DNA of 64,000 nucleotides from Bretschneidera sinensis. Taxonomy: Eukaryota > Streptophyta > Magnoliopsida > Brassicales > Akaniaceae. The notes below the pieces were generated by a model. The model worked only from the letters and a program-made list of their open reading frames with translations. It was not told the origin of the DNA and did not search any database. Below are positions 34,090-43,310 of the stretch, one piece after another (positions within the stretch are counted from its first letter, which is position 1; every line of letters starts with the position of its first letter). The stretch lies in the NCBI GenBank assembly GCA_023935145.1, contig CM043705.1, positions 21,516,501-21,580,500 of the forward strand. Direction: 5' to 3'. The position numbers were made by a program, and so were the translations under genes.

Positions 34090-36910
34090 AAGTGGTGTCG
34101 ATTCCACAAGAACCATGGGCACGACACCGAAGAATGCCATAGTTTGAAGATGCAAATTGAAGCCCTCATAAGCCGGGGACACCTGAAGGAGTTCACCGGG
34201 TCTCAGGGAAGGGAAGCACCCGCCCAACCAATGAGGGACTCTAGACGCCCCTAGCCTCCACAGCAGGAGCGGCAAGACCCTCTAAGAGACCCCAAGCCAG
34301 GGCAAGAAGGGCCCAGTCAGAAGAACCAAGAGGTAACAACTATCACCAGGATTATCAAAACAATCTACAGAGGCCCGATAGTTGGAGATAGCTTGGGGTA
34401 AAGTAGTAAAGCGTACACCAGAACTGTGGCCTCTATCAGCAATCCCACAAACGAAGAAAGTTAAGTCTGGTAATCTCTTTCACGGATGACGATTTGGAAG
34501 AAGTGCAGACTCCACATGATGACGCGATGGTAGTCTCTCTCTTGGTGGCTAACCACGAAGTGAGACGTATCCTAGTTGATAACAAAAGTTCAGCGGACAT
34601 TCTATTTTATGATGCTTTCCAACGTATGGAACTAAAGGAAAAGTGATTAGAGCTGGCCTCGGCCTCTCTCTACGATTTCGGTGGGACCCTTGTGTTCGCA
34701 GAAGTAAGTATAGTCATCCCCATTACCGTAGGAATAGTGCCACAAACAACCATTGTTCAAACCACCTTCCTAGTAGTCAAACAACCATCTTCTTACAATA
34801 TGATCCTCGACCGGCCCACTCTCAACAAACTGAAGGTAGTTGTCTCCACCTATCATCTGAAACTTAATTTTTCTACCAACGAGGGAGTAAGAGTGGTCAG
34901 AAGAGACCAACGAGCCTCTCGGTCCTGCTACTTAAACGCCATCAAAGAATGAAAGAAGACCGAAGCCGTACCCCTCAAAGTCGAAGACCTTAGGGACGAG
35001 GTAAATACTCTGAGAAGGCGACCCATGGAAGAACTGATTTGGGTCCCCCTCGGAGAAGACCCTTCCCGAACTGTTCAGATCGGATCCAACCTTCCAAAAA
35101 GCTACCGAGAGGAGCTCCTCTTCTTCCTCAAGAATAACCAAGACTTGTTCGCCTGGTCTGCGTCAGACATGCCCGGAATTGACTCTAGAACTATCGAGCA
35201 CCACCTGAATGTAGATCCAAAGCACAAGCCTATCATTCAGAAGAAAAGAACTTTTACCCCGGAACGACAGGTCACCATCAAGATAGAAGTAGACAAGTTA
35301 CTTAAGGCCGGCTTCATCCGATAAGCAAAATACCTCGACTGGGTGTCTAATGTGGTGATGGTCCAAAAGGCCAGTGATAAGTGACGGATCTGCATTGACT
35401 TCACCAATCTGAACAATGCCTATCCAAATGATAGTTTTTCCCTGCCTTGTATCGACCAACTGGTGGACGCTACCTCGGAGCATGAGTTTCTCACCTTTAT
35501 GGATGCATATTTCAGGTATAACCAGATCTTTATGCATAAGCCCGACAAAGACAATACCGTTTTCATCACCGATTAAAGACTATGCTGTTATAAGGTCATG
35601 CCTTTCGGGCTAAAAAATGCTAGCTCAACCTATCAAAGGTTGGTGAACAAGATCTTCAATGAGCAGATTGGGCGAAACATAGGCACGAAACCATGGTTCC
35701 GACTTAGAAGAGGCATTTGGAGTGTTGCGCAGACATAAGATGATATTGAACCCGGTGAAGTGCGCATTCAGAGTAGCAGGAGAAAAATTCTTGGGCTTCA
35801 TGGTCACTCAAAGAGGAATAGAAACTAGCTCGAAAAAGATAAATGCCATATTTGATATGGTCCCTTCCAAGACCGTGAAAGAAGTGCAACGGCTCACCGG
35901 GCGAATATCAGTTCTGAACCGTTTCATGTCCAAATTCGCAAAAAAGATGCCTACTTTTCTTCAAGGCCATCAGGAAAGCAAGAGATTTTGCCTGGACAGA
36001 AGACTGTCAGTAAGTGTTTGAGGAACTAAAGAAGTATCTAAGCTCGCTCCTGCTCTTGACCAAGCCACTCCCAAATGAAGAACTGTTCCTGTATCTGTCG
36101 GCTGGACAAAATATCATAGCCTCCGTCCTGATCCGAGAAGAAGAAGGCGTTCAAAAACCCATCTATTACGTTAGCAAGCTCCTTTATGAGGCAGATGTGA
36201 GGTATCCTCCGATAGAGAAGGTAGCCTGCACCCTCATAGTAGCAGCAAGGAAACTCCAGCCATATTCCCAAGCACACATTATCATTCTTCTAACAAGCCA
36301 GCCCTTAAGACAAGTCCTGCACAAACCATATGTCTCCAAAAGACTGGTCAAGTGATGGGTAGAGCTCGAGGAGTTTGATATCCGATACCACTCTTGCAAG
36401 ACGATTAAGGGCCAGATCTTGGCTGACTTTATCGTCAAAACAACTCTCTCTATAGATCCAAACGAGGGGACAGGATCAGGGTCAGATGAGACACCTCTGA
36501 GATGGACCCTTAATGTAGATAGATCCTCAAACATCGCAGGGAGTGGAGCAGGACTCATCCTCTACAACCCGGATGGTTTCATCGTTGAGTATGCCTTGAG
36601 ATTTGAATTCAAAGCCTCCAACAACGAGACAGAGTATGAAGCCCTACTTATGGGTCTGAAACTGGAAAAAACACTAGCCATCGAGATCCTGGACGTATAC
36701 AGTGACTCACAACTGGTGGTAAGTCAAGTAATAGGGGAATTCGAGGCCCAAGGAGAAAAAATTGCTTGTTACTTTAAGAAGGCAAGGGAATTCACCGCTA
36801 GGTTCAAAACGTTCTGAATAACTCATGTCCCACAGGTGGAGAATTCAAAAGCAGACACCTTAGCTCGGCTGGCCCTATCTCGACACCTCAAGCCAACTCA
36901 AGTCGTATAT
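34090..36910 (+). pseudogene. Protease, reverse transcriptase and two RNase H domains of the Tat element
   Basis: In order: the zinc-binding-like motif [14 protein letters not shown] (34098-34140). Then protease with VDNKSSADILF (about 34577), where the usual small residue after DN is Lys, and ILDRPTLNKLK. Then RT (35025-35990) with FAWSASDMPGID, FTNLNNAYP and MPFGLKNASSTYQRL. RNase H follows (36014-36430; FEELKKYLSSLLLL, YYVSKLL..A..RY, ILADFI). A second RNase H completes it (36500-36900; WTLNVDRSSN, GAGLILYNPDG, NNETEYEALLMGL, YSDSQLVV). After NKIFNEQIGRN (about 35680) the frame breaks and the segment that should carry the catalytic Tyr-x-Asp-Asp is missing. Many stops elsewhere. Confidence 0.9.
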
Positions 36911-37119
36911 CTTGAGACCTTCTCCATCCTGAGCATTGATGAAGCTCTAGTTCTGCCAGAAATGGAGGAAGAAACATGAATGGATTCAATCCCCCGGTAC
37001 TTGAAAAATGGATAAGTCCTTGAGTAGAAGAATGAAACAAGGAAACTAATCTTCGCATATCCCGATACACAGTCATAGATGGACAACTATAAAAAAGGGC
37101 TCTAACTATGCCCTACTTA

Positions 37120-38010
37120 AGGTGCTTCAACTCGGTTGAAGCTAACTATGCTCTCTGAGAAGTCCACGAGGGAGTATGAGGAAATCACTTGGGGGCTTCG
37201 CCCTTAGCTTTCAAAGTTCTCCGACAGGGGTATTACTGGCCCAGAATAAAGGAAGACACTGTAGATTTACTCAGAAAATGCAAAAGCTGCCAGCAGTACT
37301 CTCCCGTGCTCCACCAACAGGCCAACCCTCTCACTTCGATCACTAGTCCTCTCCCTTTCGCCATGTAGAGAATGGACATACTCGACCCATTCATCGGAGC
37401 CTCTGGACAAAGAAAACATCTTATCGTGGCCATTGATTATTTCACCAAGTGGGTCGAAGTAGAACCACTAGCTAGTATAATAGATCATTAGACCTGAAAC
37501 TTCGTTTGGAAGTCAATCGTATACTGGATCGGTATACCTTAAGTGTTGATCACCGACAATAGCAAGTAATTTGATAGTTCCCGATTCAAAACATTCTGTG
37601 AAGACTTCCATATCGAGCATCAATTCTCATCCATTGGATACCCACAGGCTAATGGCTAAGCCGAGGTGACCAATAGAATGCTTCTCCAAGGTATCAAGAG
37701 GAGACTCAACGAAGCAGATAAACGATGGGCCGATCAATTTCCCAATATCCTTTGGGCATATCGAACGACTGCTCGTACTCCAATAGGGGAAACCCTATTC
37801 TTCATAGCATACGACTCGATAGCCGTCATCCCCCTTGAAGTTGGGATACCATCGATGCGCGTGCAATATTTCAAACAAAGCGACAACCATGAAGGCTTGC
37901 GAATGAACACCGATTTGATTGACGAAGCTCGAGACAAATCCCAAATCTGTTTAGCGGCATACCAATAGAGGATCGCCCGATACTACCAATTCACGAGTTT
38001 GAAACAGAAA
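37120..38010 (+). pseudogene. Integrase of the Tat element
   Basis: Shows the zinc-binding N-terminus (VHEGV, a stop, GNHLG, then CKSCQQY near 37285). The catalytic core follows with MDILDPF (37372), LITDNSK (37547) and the Glu after PQANG (37645-37665), each next to stops. After that come NRMLLQGIKRRL, ADQFPNILWAYRTTARTPIG and IAYDSIAVIPLEVGIPS. Stops in the core and C-terminal part make it inactive. Confidence 0.9.
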
Positions 38011-38376
38011 CTTCAAACTGCATGACCTCGTTCTTTGGAAAAGTGAAGTGTCTCGTCCTCGAGAAACAGAGAAGCTCGTTCCGAACATGAAAGGCCCGTA
38101 CTGGAACCAAAAAGTATGCCGAGTCGGCACCTTTGAACTTGAAGAGTTAAATGGTAAGTCCATCCTACGCACTTGAAATACGAAAAATCTCTGCAAGTTC
38201 TATTAGTGATCATACCCCCGGCTTGACCCGGCCAGCCCATTCACTTAAAATGTAAAAGCGAAAATTACAGAAATAAAAGCTTAGGTTTATAAAAGTTCGA
38301 TATTTCATTAAGTTCAATTACAAAAATGGGCGCTATCGACCCCTACATACAACAAGAAAAGAAAAATAAAGCTATA

Positions 38377-40388
38377 CTATTCCTCTCGAGGAGCCTCGCC
38401 CTTGGGTGCCTCCCCTGGCCGGTCTCTAACTGTGTCTTCGGAGTCTTTAGCATCGAAAATGTCTCCCTCATCTTCGGAAGACTGCAGCTTAAAGCCAGAG
38501 AAGTCAATCTCAGGGAAGAGAGACTCGACCTTCCTCTTAGCTTTGTAGAAGCCCTCAAGAAACTGCCCCCCGACATCCTCCAACAAAGCCTCCTTGAAGG
38601 CCTTAGAGTCCCTGAAAGAGGCCAGGGCCTCCTCCGTGGCCTTTCGCATAGCCTCAGAAGCCTCTTTCAGTGCTTGCAGCTTGGATACAAGGGTCGCATC
38701 CCTCTCACCTAATAGGGCATCCTCGGCCTGGTGCCATAGGTCCTTCTCTTTAATGGCCTTCTCCCTGACCCTCTATGTCACATCGAGAGAAGTTGACAAC
38801 ACCTTAACAAGCTCTCGGCTCTCATCTAGCTTCTGTACGCACTTCCTTAGCCGTTCAGCCACGTCCATGCTGCGGCGAGACAAAACACCAACGAGCACGG
38901 TAGTCTGAAACAAGCATAAGAGGTTGTTAGAATAAGCAAAGCCAAAACCGAAACCAAAGGAAAAGGCCAAGGGTAATACCTGGGAGGTCATTGTCTCAAT
39001 AGTCGAGCAGAGCCCCTCAAAGGGCCTCTGAAAGACCTTCCCCATATCACGGGAGAGGATCCCTATGATAAGGTGCTCTCGGGCAACCCTCGGACGAGCG
39101 AAGACAGAGTCATGGACCTTCAACGCCCATCAAAGCTTGAAAGGAGCAGAGGTCTCGGGCACCTACTTGGAATAGAAAGGGTGCCACTAGAGTAACCTGC
39201 GGCTCTGGAGGAGGCCTCAGAGGCTCTCCACCACGATAGGAATGGGACTTGATGCTCGAGCCCTCTTCTTCTGTCCTTGGGCCGAGGCCGAATATTTCTC
39301 TCTAGAGGCCCTCTTCTTCTCTTTAGCCATATTCTTGGTCCTCTCTCTTACTTGTGCTGCCAACTCCATCTTTGTATAAGGAAAAAACATTAACAAATCA
39401 AGATAAGGAAAAAAGCAGATAAAAAATTAACTGAAAACTAAGAATTACAATGCTCCATGTCTGCCACGGGGTAAGGAGGGCAGAGGCCGCCCCTTGAAAG
39501 ATCTTCGTTGTCACAAAGAACTTCTGTGTCCAAGGGCACGGTCAGCATTGCCTTCAATGTCTCCTACTCTCGATGCAGAAAGTGCGGCTTCTTGAATTTG
39601 CCAGCACGGTCTAAACTCCAGCAGAAGGGGACGTTGAAGCTCTCGACACTCTGGATAAAGAAGAATGACTTCTTCCACTTTTTGATGGAGGACGACTTCT
39701 TCTTCAGCACACTCCTCTTGGCCCTCGAACTGACCATAACCCACCTGGACTGCCCATGCCTACTGATCTGGAAGTGGGCCTTGAAGACATTAAGGTTCAT
39801 AATGCCGCCCACTTCCGTATATACAGCTATGAAAGCCATGATAAGGCACACCGAGTTGGGCACCAGTTGGCACAATGCTATACCGAAATATCTCAGCACC
39901 GTGCAAAAGAAGAGGTGGAGGGGAAACCTGAGCCTGGCCTTCATGTGCTGCTCGTAGACACACAGCTCATAAGGTGCGCAGCTCAGGAGGTCATCACAAG
40001 CCCTCTCCCCACCCTCTGGTGCCTGAAGGGCGTAATCCATCGGAATATGATAAACCCTCATCATTACCCGAAGCTCCACTTCCCTAACCACACTCGACAC
40101 GGAGTTGGCTTCAAACAACCATTGCTCTCGCTCCTCTACCTAGGTGTCCCTCTTGATCTCCACCAGTGTACGACTGACCTTATTCTCCTCTTCAGAAGAG
40201 GCCTCCTCCTTACTTTCTTCATCATTATCCTCCCCTAGGATGAAGGGCACTAGGAAAAGGTTACCTTCCCGAGGAACGATCTCCAATGAGGATTTGTCCT
40301 TACTAGAAGAGACACTTATGGTCTCTTCTAGCTCCCGTGACAGGTTCCCACTGTCCTCACTACCACTACTTACTCTATGCTTAGACAT
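38377..40388 (-). pseudogene. Antisense gene of the Tat element (putative gypsy-type domain), spliced, broken
   Basis: Runs opposite to gag-pol. It starts MSKHRVSSGSEDSG at 40388 and has an in-frame TAG at 40142-40140. It continues in the same frame to 39564 with YELCVYEQHMKARLRF, PLHLFF, LRYFGIALCQLVPNS and FKAHFQISRHGQS, the pattern of the Pfam 'putative gypsy type transposon' family. A basic segment (MELAAQVRERTKNMAK, QKKRARASS; from about 39372) follows an acceptor-like ATACAAAG. A helical C-terminal part follows (VAERLRKCVQKLDESREL; LLEDVGGQFLEGFYKAKRK; 39123-38377) with a GT-AG intron at 38979-38905 and an in-frame TAG at 38775. Such antisense ORFs are known in Tat elements; their role is unknown. 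Confidence 0.8.
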
Positions 40389-40674
40389 GGTAAAAATGAC
40401 AAGAGACTCACTTAGAGGATGAACGTGAATCGCGCGTACGACCTTGGTCTCCTTGCAAAAAAGTACCGCTCCAACAAGTCACCCGACCTTAAGATCTCTT
40501 GGAAACCTTGACTCCGATCAATATACCGAAACTCTCTTTCAAAATCACAAGACGACTCTGAGCTATTGATCAAAGAACTCTGAACCCTCAATCCAACTCC
40601 GAACGCTCTCAAAATTTCTTTCTCTCTCAAAAGCTCTAAAAATGCAAATGAATAGAGGAGAGGAGGGAACCCCC

Positions 40675-40680
40675 TTTTAT
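40675..40680 (-). promoter_or_regulatory. TATA-like box for the antisense gene
   Basis: On the minus strand CCCCATAAAAGGGG lies about 290 bp before the antisense ATG. A pyrimidine-rich stretch and then a GA-rich leader (GAGAGAGAAAGAAATTTT) follow, as in a plant 5'-UTR. Confidence 0.5.
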
Positions 40681-40871
40681 GGGGATTAAGGTAATAAGAA
40701 CATGGAACATCAATCTCTTTTCAGCTGAAGAGACGTGACCTTTGATGTCATCCAGGCACCGTTTACTCTCCTTAAGGTGCCAACTATCATAAAGGTATGA
40801 CCCTTCCCGTAACCCAAACATCGTCACACGAAAAGTAGCCGCCCCTCCTCCCATTTAATGTATCGTGAAAT

Positions 40872-41033
40872 CCTAGAGAAGCCCAAAGAAAAAGCCCAAA
40901 AGGAAAAAAACCCCTAGAAGCCCAAAGAAAAAGCTCAAAAGAAAGAAGCCCCAAGAGGCCCAAAGAAAAAGCCCAAAAGGAAAAAGCTCCAAAAGGCCCA
41001 AAGCAAAAGTCCAATATAGAAGAAGTCCAGAGA
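40872..41033. repeat. Four ~39-bp purine-rich tandem repeats
   Basis: Each unit contains GCCCAAAGAAAAAGCCCAAA (from about 40881, 40920, 40959 and 40996), between the antisense promoter and the 48-bp array. Confidence 0.85.
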
Positions 41034-41043
41034 AACCTAAAGG

Positions 41044-42688
41044 ATAATCTCCAAGTCTGAGTATGTGAATTGCTTGTCACATGCTAGGTCCGTAATCTCC
41101 AAGTCCGAGCATATGAGCTGCTTATCATATGTTCGGCCTAAAATCTCCAAGTCTGAGTATGTGAGCTGCTTATCACATGCTCGGTCCGTAATCTCCAAAT
41201 CCGAGCATATGAGCTGCTTGTTACATGTTCGGCCTAAAATTCTCAAGTCCGAGCATGTAAGCTACTTGTCACATGCTCGGCCTAAAATTCTTAAGTCCGA
41301 GCATGTAAGCTGCTTGTCACATGCTCGGTCCGTAATTTTTAAGTCCGAGCATGCGAGCTACTTGTCACATGTTCGACATAGAATCTCCAAGTTTGAGCGT
41401 GTGAGCTGCTTGTCACATGCTTGACTCCAAGTCCAAGCATGTGAGCTGCTTATCACATGCTCAACCTAAAATCTCCAAGTCCGAGCTTGTGAGCTGCTTG
41501 TCACATGCTCAGTCCGCAATCTCCAAGTTCAAGTATGTGAGCTGCTTGTCACATACTCAGCCTAAAATCTCCAAGTCCAAGCATGTGAGCTACTTGTCAC
41601 ATGCTCGGTCCATAATCTCCAAATTCGAGCATATGAGCTGCTTGTCACATGTGAGCTGCTTGTCACATGCTCGGTCCATAATCTCCAAATTCGAGCATGT
41701 GAGCTGCTTGTCACATGCTCGGCCTAAAATCTTCAAGTCCAAGCATGTGAGCTATTTGTCACATGCTCGGCCTAAAATCTCCAAGTCCGAGCATGTGAGC
41801 TACTTGTCACATGCTCAGTCCGTAATCTTCAAATCAGAGCATGTGAGCTATTTGTCACATGCTCGGCCTAAAATCTCCAAGTCCGAGCATGTGAGCTGCT
41901 TGTTACATGCTCGGTCCATAATCTCCAAATCCAAGCATATGCTCTGCTTGTCACATGCTCGACCTAAAATCTCCAAGTCCGAGCATGTGAGCTGCTTGTC
42001 ACATGCTCGGTCCGTAATCTCCAAGTCCGAGCGTGTAAGCTACTTGTCACATTCTTGGCATAGAATCTCTAAGTCCGAGCGTGTGAGCTACTTGTCACAT
42101 ACTTAGTATAGAATCTCCAAGTCCGAGCGTGTGAGCTGCTTGTCACATGCTCAGCCTAAAATCTCCAAGTCCAAGCATGTGAGCTGCTTGTCACATGCTC
42201 GGCCTAAAATCTCTAAGTCCGAGCTTGTGAGTTGCTTGGCACATGCTTGGCCTAAAATCTCCAAGTCCGAGCATGTGAACTGCTTGTCACATGCTCGGCC
42301 TAAAATCTTCAAGTCCGAGCATGTGAACTGCTTGTCACATGCTCGGTCTGTAATCTCCAAATCCGAGCATGTGAGCTACTTGTCACATGCTTGGTCTGTT
42401 ATCTCCAAATTCGAGCATGTGAGCTGCTTGTCACATGCTCGGCCTAAAATCTCCAAGTCCGAGTATGTGAGCTGCTCTTCACACACTCGGCCCATAATCT
42501 CCAAGACTGAGCATTCAAACTGCTCTTCACACGCTCAGCTCAAAATCTCCAAGTCCGAGCGTGCGAACTGTTCTTCACACGCTCGGCCCAGAATCTCCAT
42601 GACCAAACGCGTGAGTGGCTTCTTTCGTGTTCGGTTAAAAGCCTCCAAACTCGAACACAAGAGCTATACTCACTCGAAGATCTCCTAG
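41044..42688. repeat. 48-bp tandem repeat array, ~34 units, each with an inverted repeat
   Basis: Typical unit: AATCTCCAAGTCC, then GAGCATGTGA, GCTGCTTG, TCACATGCTC, then GGCCTAA or GGTCCGT. GAGCATGTGA and TCACATGCTC are exact inverted copies, so every intact unit can fold into a 10-bp stem with an 8-nt loop. Units differ by point changes and alternate between GGCCTAAA and GGTCCGTA variants. One internal 20-bp duplication occurs near 41650 and one short deletion near 41425. The last units from about 42470 are more diverged (CTCTTCACACGCTC). Because 48 is a multiple of 3, long open frames occur on both strands. Confidence 0.97.
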
Positions 42689-42785
42689 CCCAAGGATACA
42701 GATCACTTGTTCCTCAAAATCCAAGTACAAATGCACGGCCACGGAATAAAATCACATCATACTTCCTCGAAGCACACTAATACTT

Positions 42786-42803
42786 GAGGAAGTGGGGGGC
42801 CTG
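42786..42803 (+). other. Polypurine tract of the Tat element
   Basis: GAGGAAGTGGGGGGCCTG lies directly before the 3' LTR. Confidence 0.85.
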
Positions 42804-43305
42804 TGATGGAGCATAATATACCCTCGGCCAATAGACCATCAACACATGGAAATACCCTCAGCCAATAGACCACCAACACGTGGAAATAGCCTCGGCCAAT
42901 AGATCATTGACACGTGGAGTGGGAAGGTCACACAATCGCCATGTCAAAGTGCAATTAACGGACCAAACCACGCCTAATCAAGCAACTATCTGAGCACGTG
43001 ACTGAGATTTCACTGCATAAACCGGGCTGAGCCATCCCTCCCACGTGGTCGACCCCGTCCTAGAAGGCTATAAAAGGCGTAAGGTATGTGAAGCGATCCA
43101 TCTTCTTCAATTTTCACTAATCTACTACGAAAATTAGCCCCCTCCGTTTTTCTTAAGCCCTCGTCCTAACTAGAGTGTCTGAGCGTTCTCGGAGGTCTCT
43201 CTCTCCCCTCCTTCCGTGGGCCCTCTAGTTCACCTTCTTTTTCACTTGTGCAGATCTCAAAACAAAAATTGACTCCGAGTTAGCAACAATCCCTCGACAT
43301 CAACA
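42804..43305 (+). repeat. 3' LTR of the Tat element (502 bp)
   Basis: Aligns with the 5' LTR throughout but has three instead of two copies of the ~37-bp CCAATAGACC...ACACGTGGAA unit near its start, and a shorter segment near 43020. It ends CATCAACA, followed by the ATTAG duplication. Confidence 0.95.
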
Positions 43306-43310
43306 ATTAG

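Larger units (their letters stand above)
32235..43305 (+). mobile_element. Complete Ty3/gypsy retrotransposon, Tat (Retand/Ogre-like) lineage, inactive
   Basis: 11,071 bp, bounded by LTRs 32235-32712 and 42804-43305 and by a perfect duplication of ATTAG (32230-32234 and 43306-43310). The order is LTR, gag, PR, RT, RNaseH, second RNaseH, INT on +, then an antisense gene, a 48-bp repeat array and the 3' LTR. The second RNaseH, the antisense gene and a repeat-rich 3' region are known hallmarks of the Tat lineage. Many in-frame stops and a deletion at the RT active site show it cannot move on its own. Confidence 0.93.

Noticed and set aside
38326..38908. Plus-strand frames of 128 and 104 codons after integrase
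   Set aside because: They mirror the antisense gene, whose minus-strand frame shows helical, family-like sequence and an intron.
39508..40422. Plus-strand frames of 149, 160 and 92 codons
   Set aside because: The minus strand of the same DNA carries the recognisable gypsy-type domain; these are its complements.
41044..42688. CRISPR-like repeat-spacer array
   Set aside because: The whole 48-bp unit is repeated with scattered point changes; there are no unique spacers, no cas genes, and the context is a plant retrotransposon.
41065..42688. Long + strand frames encoding a 16-residue repeat protein (SCLSHARPKISKSEHV type)
   Set aside because: 48 is divisible by 3, so any stop-free unit gives an open frame; the minus strand is open for the same reason (42360-42151), and frame changes occur at 41424. 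No start context or conserved domain supports translation.
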